Below, piece by piece: positions 36,112 through 45,488 of a stretch of DNA of 64,000 nt; positions within the stretch are counted from its first letter, which is position 1, and the number at the start of each line of letters is the position of its first letter. The stretch is from Hymenobacter sp. IS2118 (GTDB lineage Bacteria > Bacteroidota > Bacteroidia > Cytophagales > Hymenobacteraceae). Below the pieces are notes generated by a model, which made no database searches, was not told the origin of the DNA, and saw only the letters and a list, made by a program, of their open reading frames with translations. The DNA is taken from the NCBI RefSeq assembly GCF_000715495.1, contig NZ_JNLX01000084.1, positions 62,001 to 126,000 of the forward strand. Direction: 5' to 3'. Made by a program: the position numbers and the translations under genes.

Positions 36112-36888
36112 TCACCAGCCGCGCCCCCGGCCACCAGGAGTGCCGCCGGTCGGAAAATTGTCGGCCTGACGCTCGACGCCTACGGCCGTTACGGTCACTT
36201 CGCTCACGTAGCGGGGCTTGCCGGGGACCGGGGCCGGCAGGGGCGCGCCTTCGGCCACCAGCTTGGCCTGGCGGGCTTCCAAGCGCTTTTGGCGGGCCAG
36301 CTTGGCCTCGTCCGTTATCTCAAATTTCACAGCCAGGAAGAAGCGGGCGGCCGTGGGGCGGCCCAGGTGCACGGCAGGTATCCAGTTGTCGGGCAGGGTT
36401 TGCAAGGCCCGCCACACTTCCTGGTCGCAGTCGGGGCTCAGGCTTTTCTCGATGCTGAAGTCGCGCGTGTGGCCAGTGGCATCCACGGTGTAAGCCACCA
36501 GCACGGAGCCCTGCAATTGCTGGCGCAGCGCACTTACCGGGTAGCGCAACATCCGTTGCAGCTGGTTCAGCCGCGCATCGGTACTGCCCAAAATATGCGG
36601 GGGGCGGGCCATTATTTTGGCCTCCCAGGCCGCCTGCCCGGCCGGGTCCACGAGGTAGCGCGTGGTATCGGGGCGCAGGAAAGCAATGCGGCTGGAGTCG
36701 TAGTCGAAGGTGAGTTCCAGCTCTTGCTGGCGGGTGTAAAAATTCCACTTGCCCGTGCGCTGGCCATCCGCTGCCGTGGTGCCCTGCTCCAGCTGAAATG
36801 TTGACGCTGCAATGGGCAGAAGCGGCTTTTGGGCCTGGGCCTGACTCAAACTCAAGGTAGCAGCCAGCGCAAGAAGAATGGTTTTCAT
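36112..36888 (-). CDS. TonB C-terminal domain protein, exported
   Basis: A 258-residue protein with a signal peptide (MKTILLALAATLSLSQAQAQ). The middle part carries a TGKWNFYTRQQELELTFDYD pattern of the MORN-like type, and a TonB_C domain spans about residues 110-205 (LRYPVSALRQQLQGSVLVAYTVDATGHTRDFSIEKSLSPDCDQEVWRAL type). It lacks the inner-membrane anchor and Pro-rich linker of true TonB, so it may be a periplasmic or lipid-side protein rather than an energy transducer. Last residues include PGRGRGW-like sequence. Confidence 0.82.
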   Translation of the reverse strand: MKTILLALAATLSLSQAQAQKPLLPIAASTFQLEQGTTAADGQRTGKWNFYTRQQELELTFDYDSSRIAFLRPDTTRYLVDPAGQAAWEAKIMARPPHILGSTDARLNQLQRMLRYPVSALRQQLQGSVLVAYTVDATGHTRDFSIEKSLSPDCDQEVWRALQTLPDNWIPAVHLGRPTAARFFLAVKFEITDEAKLARQKRLEARQAKLVAEGAPLPAPVPGKPRYVSEVTVTAVGVERQADNFPTGGTPGGRGRGW

Positions 36889-36922
36889 GAAATCGGGTAG
36901 CGGGGAAGAAGGGATTTACTGG

Positions 36923-36930
36923 CAAATGTA
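36923..36930 (-). promoter_or_regulatory. Possible -7 box (TACATTTG) for the TonB-C gene
   Basis: On the minus strand TACATTTGC fits the consensus TAnnTTTG and lies about 35 bases before the start codon. A TTG occurs about 25 bases further upstream, a little far for -33. Confidence 0.45.
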
Positions 36931-36956
36931 AGGAGTAATGCCGCGTTGCTGCCACC

Positions 36957-36993
36957 AAAAAAAGCCCCTGACAGCGCGTGCTGCCAGGGGCTG
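36957..36993 (-). terminator. Terminator of the GNAT-nitrilase gene
   Basis: On the minus strand a 13-bp stem with one mismatch (AGCCCCTG...CAGGGGCT) and a 4-base loop is followed by eight U residues (A-run at 36957-36964). It lies 22 bases beyond the stop codon of the upstream gene. Confidence 0.88.
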
Positions 36994-37014
36994 AGTTTCA
37001 CGGTACGGCGGCAA

Positions 37015-38733
37015 TTAACCGGCCGCGATGGCTTTGCGGCGGCTCACCCGCGGCGCGCGGTCAGCGCCCTGGTCCAGCAGCTCCTCGTCGCGCTCGGTTT
37101 TCTTTACCGACCAGCTCAGCGAGTACAGGTCGTGGCGCCGGTCGCGCAGGTTGCGCACGGCACCGCTGGTGTTCAGGTCCTTAAGCAGGTTCAGGTCGAG
37201 GTCGGCAATGAGGGTCATTTCCGTGTTGGGCGTGGCTTCGGCCACGATGGCATCGTGCGGGAAGGCGAAGTCGGAGGGGCTGAACACGGCACTTTGTGAG
37301 TACTGAATGTCCATGTTCTCGACGCGGGGCAGGTTGCCCACCGAGCCGGTGATGGCCACGTAGCACTCGTTTTCGATGGCGCGGGCCTGGGCGCAGATGC
37401 GCACGCGCTGGTAGGCGTTTTTGGTGTCGGTCCAGAAGGGCACGAACAGAATTTTCACGCCCTCGTCGCTCAGCATACGGGCCAGCTCCGGGAACTCCAC
37501 GTCGTAGCACACCAGAATGCCGATTTTACCAAAGTCGGTGTCGAAGCTCTTGAGCTTGTCGCCGCCGCGCATGCCCCAGTAGCTGGCCTCGTCGGGCGTC
37601 ACGTGCAGCTTGTACTGCTCGTCCACGGTGCCGTCGCGGCGGCAGAGGTAGGCCACGTTGTGCAGCTTCTCGTTTTCGTACACGGGCATCGAGCCGGCCA
37701 CGATGTTGATGTTGTAGCTCACGGCCAACTCCATCATTTTATCCTTAATCGGCTCCGTGAACGCCGCCATGGCCCGGATGGCCACGGCCGGCGAGTCCTC
37801 GTTGGTGAGGGCCATGAGCGGGGCGTTGAAAAACTCCGGGAACATCACGCAGTCGGACTTGTAGCCGCTCACCGTGTCCACGAAAAACTCAATCTGCTGC
37901 AACAGGTCTTCCAGGCTGGTGGTGGCCCGCATCTGCCACTGCACAATGCCGATGCGCACGTTGGATTTGGTATTGCCGATGAGCTTTTCCTCTTCCTCGT
38001 AGTACACGTTAATCCACTCCAGCAGCGTGGCGTAGGCCTTCGATTCGGAGTCGTAGGGCAGGTAGCCGCGAATGATTTTACGCACGTAGAACTCGTTGCT
38101 GAGTTGGAACGTGAGGATGGGGTCGACCAGCTCCTTGTTGCGCACCTTCTCCACGTACTTGGCCGGGGTCATCTCGCTGGCGTAGGCGGCAAAGCCGGGA
38201 ATGCGGCCACCGGCCACCATGGCGCGCAGGTTCAGGTTCTGGCACAGCTCCTTGCGGGCGTCGTAGAGGCGGCGGCCCAGGCGCAGCGAGCGGTACTCGG
38301 GGTCCACAAATACATCGACGCCGTACAGGGTGTCGCCATCGGAGTTGTGGGTGTCGAACTTGCCCAGGCCCGTGATTTTGGCGTAGGTGTGTTTGTCGCC
38401 GAAGTCGCTGTATTCCACAATAATGGCCAGCGCTGCCGCTACCAGCCGGCCGTTGTCCTCAATGCCAATCTGGCCTTCGGGAAACTTACGCAGCAGGGCC
38501 GAAAACTCGTCGGCGGCCCAGGCGCCCTCCATGTTGGAGTACACCTTGTCCATAATTTCCTTCACGGCCTTGAAGTCGGAGCGGCGCAGGGTGCGTAGCA
38601 CCAGCCGGTGGGCCGCGGCGGGCGTGGGAGCCAGCACTTCGGCGGCGGGCTTATCAGTTTTTTTTGCGGAGGCGCTGTTAAGCGTGTTTTTATCGGAGGA
38701 AGCAGCAGCTTTGCCGTTAGAAGAAGTGGCCAT
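37015..38733 (-). CDS. GNAT acetyltransferase-carbon-nitrogen hydrolase fusion
   Basis: A 572-residue two-domain protein. The N-terminal 40 residues are Ser/Ala/Lys rich. A GNAT domain covers about 45-235 (GVDVFVDPEYRSLRLGRRLYDAR is the acetyl-CoA loop). A nitrilase-superfamily domain covers about 258-520, with the catalytic triad Glu300 (VMFPEFF), Lys375 (EQYKLHVTP) and Cys409 (IGILVCYDVEFPE). Such fusions are known in Bacteroidota, but the substrate is not known to me. An N-acyl amine or amide is the obvious guess. It is a single-gene unit with its own terminator. Confidence 0.92.
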   Translation of the reverse strand: MATSSNGKAAASSDKNTLNSASAKKTDKPAAEVLAPTPAAAHRLVLRTLRRSDFKAVKEIMDKVYSNMEGAWAADEFSALLRKFPEGQIGIEDNGRLVAAALAIIVEYSDFGDKHTYAKITGLGKFDTHNSDGDTLYGVDVFVDPEYRSLRLGRRLYDARKELCQNLNLRAMVAGGRIPGFAAYASEMTPAKYVEKVRNKELVDPILTFQLSNEFYVRKIIRGYLPYDSESKAYATLLEWINVYYEEEEKLIGNTKSNVRIGIVQWQMRATTSLEDLLQQIEFFVDTVSGYKSDCVMFPEFFNAPLMALTNEDSPAVAIRAMAAFTEPIKDKMMELAVSYNINIVAGSMPVYENEKLHNVAYLCRRDGTVDEQYKLHVTPDEASYWGMRGGDKLKSFDTDFGKIGILVCYDVEFPELARMLSDEGVKILFVPFWTDTKNAYQRVRICAQARAIENECYVAITGSVGNLPRVENMDIQYSQSAVFSPSDFAFPHDAIVAEATPNTEMTLIADLDLNLLKDLNTSGAVRNLRDRRHDLYSLSWSVKKTERDEELLDQGADRAPRVSRRKAIAAG

Positions 38734-38951
38734 AGGTAATCAAAGAATGTATCGAAACAGAACCACAAAGATGCGGCTGCCAGAAGCGGCAGCAGCTTTT
38801 GCGTGACCATGTAACGGTTTTCCGGGCGAAAAGGCTCAGTAAGGAACTCGGCAACGGCTCTAAAATGCCCTATCTTGGCGGTGTAGTTGCGCGATTACGC
38901 TTCCTTAACAACACTATTCCAGGTCGCGGCCAACCTGCTCCTTTCTCTACT

Positions 38952-39782
38952 ATGCGCTTGCTGCTTATTCTGCTCACCTGCCTGGCGCTGGCCCCGCCCG
39001 CAAAAGCCCAAGGGCTGCAACTCAAGAATTACAGCCTCGGCTACCGGGTATTTGAAATAGAGTCCGTCGGGGGTACTCCTCTGGCGCTGGGGCGGTTTTT
39101 GCAGGACCCGTACACCTATCAGCAATTCGTAGAGGGCATTGTCTACACCAGCCTCGGCAACGGGGGAGGACCAATTCAACGGGTGCCTATGCGCTACCTC
39201 ACGGCCGAATTCCACAAGCCGGCGGCAAGCTCGCATTTCTGGCGCCACTACACCGTGCAAACCGGGCTGGTACTCAGCCGTCGGATGAAGCTTTCGGGCG
39301 CATTTATCGGTAACGAGGAATTCTTGCCCTCGCCCGACAACCCGAACAGCTTTACCTATAAAGCCAACGGGTATTCCCTGACGCAGCAGCAGCAATTTCT
39401 GGGCGCCACGCTGGGCCTGAACCGTCGCTTTCGCCTAGTTGACCGGCTGCATTTCCTGGCCGGTTTGCACGGGCAGGCGAGCATCGCCGCTGTGCACGGC
39501 TACCAACCGCGCTGGGACAGCACCACGTTGGTTGTTGAAAACAGCCAGGTGCTGCGGCGGGAAACCAAAACCACGCAACTGCCCTACCTGCGCGGCAAAA
39601 ACTACCTGCAGTGGCAGCTATTTATTCCGCTGGGCTTGGAGGCTGCGGTTTACAAACAGGAAGTGTTTGTGCGGCTGGAAGCTGATTTTGGGCTAATTGG
39701 CAACCAATTTAAACCCAACGACCTTGCTTCTCGCGAGGCCCACGGCATAGGGTTGTGGCTCACTTACCAGCCGAAGTATTAA
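38952..39782 (+). CDS. Secreted protein of unknown function
   Basis: A 276-residue protein from ATG 38952, where a signal peptide starts (MRLLLILLTCLALAPPAKAQG). The longer upstream frame reads through the promoter region and is unlikely. The mature part shows alternating hydrophobic strands (YTVQTGLVLSRRMKLSGAFIGNEEF, FLGATLGLNRRFRLV, LQWQLFIPLGLEAAVY) ending in LTYQPKY. This suggests a small outer-membrane beta-barrel, but no family is recognised. Confidence 0.75.
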   Translation: MRLLLILLTCLALAPPAKAQGLQLKNYSLGYRVFEIESVGGTPLALGRFLQDPYTYQQFVEGIVYTSLGNGGGPIQRVPMRYLTAEFHKPAASSHFWRHYTVQTGLVLSRRMKLSGAFIGNEEFLPSPDNPNSFTYKANGYSLTQQQQFLGATLGLNRRFRLVDRLHFLAGLHGQASIAAVHGYQPRWDSTTLVVENSQVLRRETKTTQLPYLRGKNYLQWQLFIPLGLEAAVYKQEVFVRLEADFGLIGNQFKPNDLASREAHGIGLWLTYQPKY

Positions 39783-39822
39783 GCAAATAGTCGTGTGGAA
39801 GCAGGCATATTTTGCTGAGGTT

Positions 39823-39903
39823 GTCATGCCGAGCGCAGCCGAGGCATCTCGCCCGCACCGTTCAACGAAGCGAGCTAGATGCCTCGGCTGCGCTCGGCAT
39901 GAC
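39823..39903. repeat. REP-like element 2 (perfect 27-bp arms)
   Basis: The arms 39823-39849 and 39877-39903 are exact reverse complements with core GTCATGCCGAGCGCAGCCG. The loop contains CGCACCGTTCAACGAAGCGAG, which also matches the loop of element 1 in part (CGCACCGTTGAAT, AACGAAGCGAG). It lies between convergent genes. Confidence 0.9.
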
Positions 39904-39991
39904 GGCTTAGACACCACGGTTACTTCTGAGCAGTTACCTGACTGATTACAAGCTGGGTCCGGTTGTTCCAAAACTACGCGCTGCCGCGCCA

Positions 39992-40651
39992 CTACACGCC
40001 CTGCATTTCGGGCACCTCGCCTTCGGGGATTACCAGCGTGCCGGCGGTGGCGGCCACAATCTGGGCCACGCTCACGCCGGGGGCCCGCTCGCGCAGCACG
40101 AAGCCGTCGGGCGTCACGTCGAGTACGGCCAGCTCGGTCACGATTTTCTTCACGCAGCGCAGGCCGGTGATGGGCAGCGTGCATTCCGCCAATAGCTTGC
40201 TGCTGCCGTCTTTGGCCACGTGCTGCATGGCCACGATGATGTTTTTGGCTGAGGCCACCAGGTCCATGGCGCCGCCCATGCCTTTCACCATTTTGCCGGG
40301 AATCTTCCAGTTGGCGATGTCGCCGCGCTCCGATACTTCCATCGCGCCGAGGATGGTGAGGTCCACGTGCTCGCCGCGTATCATGCCAAACGAATCGGCG
40401 GAGCTGAAGAGGCTGGAGCCGGGCAGCGTGGTCACGGTCTGCTTGCCGGCGTTGATGAGGTCGGGGTCCACCTGGTCTTCCGTGGGAAAGGGCCCCATGC
40501 CCAGCAGGCCGTTTTCGGACTGCAATTCCACGTTGATGCCGGCCGGGATGTAGTTGGCCACCAGCGTGGGAATGCCGATGCCGAGGTTGACGTAGGAGCC
40601 GTCTTTCACTTCCTGGGCTATTCTTTTGGCGATGCCGTGTTTGTCAAGCAT
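39992..40651 (-). CDS. scoB: 3-oxoacid CoA-transferase subunit B
   Basis: A 219-residue beta subunit of succinyl-CoA:3-ketoacid CoA transferase. The catalytic Glu lies in [11 protein letters not shown] near residue 45. [15 protein letters not shown] and [15 protein letters not shown] are further signatures. The start at 40651 ([15 protein letters not shown]) is chosen because the longer frame begins in a REP-like element. Its partner scoA is 1.5 kb upstream, on the same strand, with a serine hydrolase gene between. Confidence 0.94.
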   Translation of the reverse strand: MLDKHGIAKRIAQEVKDGSYVNLGIGIPTLVANYIPAGINVELQSENGLLGMGPFPTEDQVDPDLINAGKQTVTTLPGSSLFSSADSFGMIRGEHVDLTILGAMEVSERGDIANWKIPGKMVKGMGGAMDLVASAKNIIVAMQHVAKDGSSKLLAECTLPITGLRCVKKIVTELAVLDVTPDGFVLRERAPGVSVAQIVAATAGTLVIPEGEVPEMQGV

Positions 40652-40684
40652 GATGCGGATTTGTGGGTGGGAATGAAAAAAGGC

Positions 40685-40773
40685 GTCATGCCGAGCTTGT
40701 CGAAGCATCTCTACCGCACTACTTAAATTGATTAGTTGCGCGGTAGAGATGCTTCGGCTGCGCTCAGCATGAC
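40685..40773. repeat. REP-like element 3, with arms of two subtypes
   Basis: The left arm 40685-40717 and right arm 40740-40773 pair over GTCATGC, GAGC and the shared end CGAAGCATCTCTACCGC. They differ in the middle: GAGCTTGTCGAAG on the left versus GAGCGCAGCCGAAG on the right. Thus one palindrome is built from two variants of the repeat. It lies between scoB and the serine hydrolase gene. Confidence 0.85.
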
Positions 40774-40779
40774 CGTTCG

Positions 40780-42156
40780 TTATTTATTTTGTTCCGATAC
40801 AAAGGTCTGGTAAACGGCGGTTTTGAATTTGTTGGCCAGGTCGCCGCCCGTGCTGTTGGGGTATTTCTGGGTGTAAATCAAGGCCACGAGCTTGGTTTTG
40901 GGGTCGACCCAATACGTGGTACCGAAGATGCCGCCCCATTCATACGCGCCTTCGGACAAGCCGCCGGGCTGCCGGGCCGCGTTTTCGGCGCTCACGATGC
41001 TGAAGCCCAGGCCGAACTTGTTGCCGCCCTGGCTCACGGCGCCCATCTGGTTCTGGGTTATCAGGGCCACGGTGGCGGGTTTGAGCAGGCGGCGGCCGTT
41101 GTAGGTGCCGTTGTCGAGTAGCATTTGCAGGAAGTGGGCGTAGTCGTCGATAGTGGACGAGAGGCCTGCGCCGCCCGAAAAATACGTGCCACCCGACGCC
41201 TTGGGATAGTCCGGAAACATGCCGTCGCGAGGTTCCATGGGTACGGTTTTTTTGGCCGCGTTCTCGGTGTAGAGTAGTGCCAGGCGGTTCTTCTTGTTGG
41301 CGGGCAGGTAGAACCAGGTGTCGGGCATGTTCAGCGGCTCGAACAGGCGGGCGCGCAGATATTTATCCAGCGGCTGGCCCGAGAGCACCTCAATGAGCCG
41401 GCCCAGCACGTCCACGCTCAGTCCGTAGCTGAACCGCTCGCCGGGCTGGTGCAGTAGCGGCAGGGCACCCAAGGCGTCCATAGATTTCGCCAGCGAGCCC
41501 GTGGGCGTGCCAATGCCGCTCGGAATGTCCGCTTTGGCGTAAATGGCCCGTGCCTCCGGCGAGCCAATCACCGGGTAGCTGATGCCCGACGTGTGCGTGA
41601 ACAGCTGCCGGATGGTGACTTCGCCGGTGGCCGGCACCGTAGTGTAAGTCGAGTCCTTGGCGTTGAAAGTAGCCAGGACTTTGGGGTTGGCAAAAGCCGG
41701 CAGATACTTCGAAATGGGGTCGTCGAGCTGGAATTTGCCCTCCTCGTAAAGCAGCATCAGCCCAACGCTGGTGATGGCCTTGGTCTGGGAAGCAATGCGC
41801 ACGATGGCATCCGTCCGCAGCGGCGTCTGGGTGAACATATTGTCCACGCCAAATGCTTTGCGATACACCACTTTGCCATCGCGCAGCACCAGCGCAATGG
41901 TGCCGGGCACGCGCTTGTCGTAGCGGCGGATGGAGCCTTTGGCCGTCGGCAGCGACAATGGGCCATACGCGCCGTGTGTGCCCACGTCGGCCGTGTACCG
42001 GGCCAGCAGCTCATCAATGCGCCGGGTATCAATCGCCTCCGCAGCTGCTGCTGGTGCAGCATTAGGCCGCCGGGCCTTAGCCACCGGGGCCGCTACCTGA
42101 GCAACAGCCCCGTAGCCGCTCAGCAGCAGCAGTAGCGCAAAAGTGTTTTTCTTCAT
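40780..42156 (-). CDS. Serine hydrolase, beta-lactamase/class C-like fold, exported
   Basis: About 458 residues from the ATG at 42156, which starts a signal peptide ([20 protein letters not shown]). In-frame ATGs up to 42174 are alternatives. The SxxK motif lies in [13 protein letters not shown], the YxN-like position is [13 protein letters not shown], and the [23 protein letters not shown] segment is the third motif region, with Gly-Thr rather than Lys-Thr-Gly. Proteins like this are esterases or D-aminopeptidase-like rather than true beta-lactamases. It lies between scoA and scoB on the same strand. Confidence 0.88.
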   Translation of the reverse strand: MKKNTFALLLLLSGYGAVAQVAAPVAKARRPNAAPAAAAEAIDTRRIDELLARYTADVGTHGAYGPLSLPTAKGSIRRYDKRVPGTIALVLRDGKVVYRKAFGVDNMFTQTPLRTDAIVRIASQTKAITSVGLMLLYEEGKFQLDDPISKYLPAFANPKVLATFNAKDSTYTTVPATGEVTIRQLFTHTSGISYPVIGSPEARAIYAKADIPSGIGTPTGSLAKSMDALGALPLLHQPGERFSYGLSVDVLGRLIEVLSGQPLDKYLRARLFEPLNMPDTWFYLPANKKNRLALLYTENAAKKTVPMEPRDGMFPDYPKASGGTYFSGGAGLSSTIDDYAHFLQMLLDNGTYNGRRLLKPATVALITQNQMGAVSQGGNKFGLGFSIVSAENAARQPGGLSEGAYEWGGIFGTTYWVDPKTKLVALIYTQKYPNSTGGDLANKFKTAVYQTFVSEQNK

Positions 42157-42213
42157 ACCGCTCATCATCAACAACCGTGAAATAAGTAACTCAGGCAGTC
42201 TAAAACGGGTATT

Positions 42214-42912
42214 TTATCCCTGCCGCACGGTGCGCTGCTCGATGCGCTTCTCGTAGTGCTGGCCCTGGTAAATGCGCTGCACGAAGATGCCCGGCGTGTG
42301 AATCTGGTTGGGGTCAAGCTCGCCGGCGGGTACCAGCTCTTCCACTTCGGCCACCGTGATTTTGCCGGCCGTGGCCATCATGGGGTTGAAGTTGCGGGCG
42401 GTGCCTTTGTAAATCAGGTTGCCGGCGGTGTCGCCTTTCCAGGCTTTCACGAAGGCGAAATCGGCGATAAGGCCGGTTTCGAGCAGGTACATTTTGCCGT
42501 TGAACTCGCGGGCTTCCTTGCCTTCGCCCACCTCGGTGCCGTAGCCGGCGGGAGTGAAGAAGGCCGGAATGCCCGCGCCGCCCGCCCGGCAGCGCTCGGC
42601 CAGCGTGCCCTGCGGAATCAATTCCACTTCCAGCTCGCCGCTCAGGAGCTGGCGCTCAAACTCCGCGTTTTCGCCCACGTAGCTCGAAATCATCTTCTTC
42701 ACCTGCTTAGTTTGCAGCAGCAGGCCAATGCCGAAGTCGTCGACGCCGGCGTTGTTGCTCACGCAGGTGAGGTTTTTGGTGCCGAGGCGCAGCAGCTCCT
42801 GAATGGAGTTTTCGGGAATGCCGCAGAGGCCGAAGCCGCCGAGCATCAGTGTCATGCCATCGGCAATGCCCTGGAGGGCTTCCTGGGCGTTAGAAACGGT
42901 TTTGTTTATCAT
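42214..42912 (-). CDS. scoA: 3-oxoacid CoA-transferase subunit A
   Basis: A 232-residue alpha subunit with the CoA-transferase glycine loop [15 protein letters not shown] near residues 22-37 and [18 protein letters not shown]. With ScoB it moves CoA from succinyl-CoA to acetoacetate or similar keto acids. In most genomes scoA and scoB are adjacent and often overlap; here a serine hydrolase gene (40780-42156) separates them. Confidence 0.95.
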   Translation of the reverse strand: MINKTVSNAQEALQGIADGMTLMLGGFGLCGIPENSIQELLRLGTKNLTCVSNNAGVDDFGIGLLLQTKQVKKMISSYVGENAEFERQLLSGELEVELIPQGTLAERCRAGGAGIPAFFTPAGYGTEVGEGKEAREFNGKMYLLETGLIADFAFVKAWKGDTAGNLIYKGTARNFNPMMATAGKITVAEVEELVPAGELDPNQIHTPGIFVQRIYQGQHYEKRIEQRTVRQG

Positions 42913-42922
42913 GGGTGGGAGG

Positions 42923-44155
42923 TTAGGGACCGGGCACAGCAGCCGGCGGCAGGTAATTCAGGGGTAAAAATTCACCCATTTTTTCGAACCCCCAGTATTC
43001 GTCGGCAAATACGGCCAGCGGATTCGCTAAGTGGCCGTTGGGCTTAATCTCCGTTTCGGGCACCCGCAGTAGCAATTGCGATACCTGGTTGGCGTCACTT
43101 TTCGCCGTGGCCAGCGGGGATAACGAGCGGCGGTACAGCGGGTCGGGCGCCTCCCGGATGTAAGTGACCTGCACGAAATCCCGGAACCGTAAAAACGTTT
43201 GGCTGCCGTCGTCGCTCTTTCGGCACAGGCTGTCGATGGGCCGCGGGGCAGTGTAAAGCATGGAAAACTGGCGCGGCTCGTCGCGCCACCGGTTCAATGA
43301 ATCGATTTCCGCCGGCGAAATCTCACTGCCCAGCCCGCGGGCACGCAGCAAACGCTGCCGCAGGCTGTCGATGCGAGCAAAGCGGGGGTTGGGCACCACG
43401 CGCAGCCGTTGGGCCAGAAACCCGTTGGCACTCACCTGGTCGTCGCGCACGCTTTTCAAAAAATGGGTGAGCGAGCCGCGGTAGGCCTTCTCCCGGTTTT
43501 CTTCCCAGCGGCGCTGCTGGCCCTTGCTGCGGGCGGCCATCTCCTCAAACACCGGCTCGCCGTAAAACTGGAGGACCCGCGCCGTAAAATCGCAGGAGAA
43601 CCGGAGCCCGAAATACTTGATGCGGTAGCCTAGTGCTTTGTTGTCCACTTGCAGGAAATTGGCAGAGGAGGCCGTCAGGGTGTTCTTTGGGGTGTCGAAA
43701 TCCACCACTACCTCGTCGGGGTTTTTGATGGTGCACTGCTGCGAAAACGAGGTGCGGCCCAGAAATAAATCGACGAACACACGGTAATTGGATTGGCGGT
43801 TGGGGTCGGCGCGCACCACCACTTCGCCCAGCCGGTTGGCCGACGGCCCCAGCCGCAGCGTGATTTGCTGGGGTACGGCGGCGACCGTCACCGTTTGCTT
43901 GGCCAGGCGGTAGCCCACGTAGGAGCCCACCACGTCGTAGGTGCCGGCCGGTACGCTGGGGAAAACGAATTTTCCCTGTTCCGTGGTCGTCACCCCCAGC
44001 GTGGTATTGGCCAAAAACACACTGGCGAAGGCCAGCGGCTGGCGCGTCACCGAGTCCTGCGCCACGCCGCTGATACTGGCCTGAGCGAAGGCTGATGCTG
44101 GCGGCAAAATCAGTGCGATAAACAGCAGCAGCACCGGGTAGAAGCGCATACTCAT
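42923..44155 (-). CDS. CarboxypepD_reg-like domain protein, copy 1
   Basis: A 410-residue exported protein (signal peptide ending ASAFAQA). Residues about 28-110 are a CarboxypepD_reg-like beta-sandwich ([52 protein letters not shown]). The rest is a conserved region of about 300 residues, shared with the next gene upstream and of unknown function (for example [31 protein letters not shown]). No TonB-dependent barrel follows. It is probably a tandem duplicate of the gene at 44214. Confidence 0.82.
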   Translation of the reverse strand: MSMRFYPVLLLFIALILPPASAFAQASISGVAQDSVTRQPLAFASVFLANTTLGVTTTEQGKFVFPSVPAGTYDVVGSYVGYRLAKQTVTVAAVPQQITLRLGPSANRLGEVVVRADPNRQSNYRVFVDLFLGRTSFSQQCTIKNPDEVVVDFDTPKNTLTASSANFLQVDNKALGYRIKYFGLRFSCDFTARVLQFYGEPVFEEMAARSKGQQRRWEENREKAYRGSLTHFLKSVRDDQVSANGFLAQRLRVVPNPRFARIDSLRQRLLRARGLGSEISPAEIDSLNRWRDEPRQFSMLYTAPRPIDSLCRKSDDGSQTFLRFRDFVQVTYIREAPDPLYRRSLSPLATAKSDANQVSQLLLRVPETEIKPNGHLANPLAVFADEYWGFEKMGEFLPLNYLPPAAVPGP

Positions 44156-44213
44156 CAGGTATTGGTTGAATCAAAACTGCGCTACAACGCCTCAGATTGG
44201 CTCTTTCGCCCGG

Positions 44214-45455
44214 CTACTTGGCGCTGGTAGGCGCGGCCGATGCACTTGGTGGCACGTAGTCGACGGGCAGGAATTCCCCGATACGCTCGAAGCCCCAGTA
44301 TTCGCCATTATAAGCGTCCAGCGGGTTCATGAGTGAGCCATTGGGCTGAATCTCAGCCTGCCGGCCGCGCAGCTTGAGGCGCGACACCTGGCGCTTGGAC
44401 GGGTATGAGACGCGCGAGTTGCCCAGTGGCGACATGCGGCGCTTGTAGCGCGGGTCGGGCGCTTCGCCGAAGTAGGCCACCTGCAATTCGCCGGTAAAGC
44501 GCAGGTAGGTGCGGCGCCCGTCGGCCGAAACCCGGCGCACGCTATCGATGGGCTGCGGCTCGGGGTTGAGGGTGGCCACGGCGGGCACCATGCGGTCCCA
44601 CTTCGTCAGGGAATCCTCTTCGGCCGCCGTAAAGGGGCCGTTGGGCTTGCTCTCCAGTAAGGTGCGGCGTAGGCTTTCGGCCATTTCAAACCGGGGGTTG
44701 GCCACCACCTGCACCTGCTGGGTCAGAAACCCTTCGGCCTTGAGGCGACCATTGTAGGTGCTGCGCAAAAAGTGCATGAACGAGCCCCGGTAGGCCATGG
44801 CACGATTGGCCAGCCACTGCCGCCGCTGCTTGTCGTCGCGCGGCTTCATTTCCTCAAACACCGGCTGGCCGAAGTACGAAATGGCGCCCGACTCTTCATC
44901 AAAGGAAAAGTCAAGCCCATAGTACTTAAGGCGGTAGCCCAGCGCCTCATTATCAATCTGCACAAACTCTTTGGCCCGCACGCTCAGCTCCTTGGTCGAG
45001 TCGTCGTAGACCACCTGCACCTGGTCGGGGTTGCTGATGCGGCACTGGGCCGAAAACGACGTGCCACCAAGGAACAGCTCGGTGAATTTCTGGTATTGTT
45101 CGGGGTTGTTGGGGGCGGGTTTCACCACCACTTCGCCCAGCTGGTTGCCGGTCGGGGCCAGCTGCAGCGTCACTTCCTGCGCCGTGGGGCCCACGGTGAT
45201 GGATTCCTTGCCCAGGCGGTAGCCCACGTAAGAGCCCACCACGTCGTAGGTGCCGGCCGGCACTCGGGCAAACTCAAACTGGCCCTGCTCGGTGGTGGTT
45301 ACGCCCAGTGTGGTGTTGGCCAGAAACACGCTGGCGAAGGCCAACGGCTCGCGGGTTACCGAATCCAGGACCACCCCTTTCAGCTTGCCCTGGGCCTGAG
45401 CCGTGCCGCAAGCACCCAGCCAGCAGCACAACACAATCAAAAATAGTTGCTTCAT
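44214..45455 (-). CDS. CarboxypepD_reg-like domain protein, copy 2
   Basis: A 413-residue paralogue of the gene at 42923, from ATG 45455 (MKQLFLIVLCCWLGACG), where LGAC is a lipobox, so a lipoprotein is likely, unlike copy 1. The N-terminal CarboxypepD_reg-like domain is almost identical in places ([23 protein letters not shown]). The C-terminal region matches over VFEEM, MAYRGSFMHFLRS and EIQPNGSLMNPLDAYNGEYWGFE. Copies lie 58 bases apart in the same direction. Confidence 0.82.
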   Translation of the reverse strand: MKQLFLIVLCCWLGACGTAQAQGKLKGVVLDSVTREPLAFASVFLANTTLGVTTTEQGQFEFARVPAGTYDVVGSYVGYRLGKESITVGPTAQEVTLQLAPTGNQLGEVVVKPAPNNPEQYQKFTELFLGGTSFSAQCRISNPDQVQVVYDDSTKELSVRAKEFVQIDNEALGYRLKYYGLDFSFDEESGAISYFGQPVFEEMKPRDDKQRRQWLANRAMAYRGSFMHFLRSTYNGRLKAEGFLTQQVQVVANPRFEMAESLRRTLLESKPNGPFTAAEEDSLTKWDRMVPAVATLNPEPQPIDSVRRVSADGRRTYLRFTGELQVAYFGEAPDPRYKRRMSPLGNSRVSYPSKRQVSRLKLRGRQAEIQPNGSLMNPLDAYNGEYWGFERIGEFLPVDYVPPSASAAPTSAK

Positions 45456-45488
45456 TAATAATAGGTTAGAGATAAATGGAGACAAAGG

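Noticed and set aside
38799..38951. Upstream extension of the secreted protein at 38952
   Set aside because: It would remove the signal peptide from the N-terminus and occupies the divergent promoter region.
40652..40708. N-terminal extension of scoB
   Set aside because: The extra codons start in the arm of a REP-like element; the family N-terminus begins at MLDKHGIAK.
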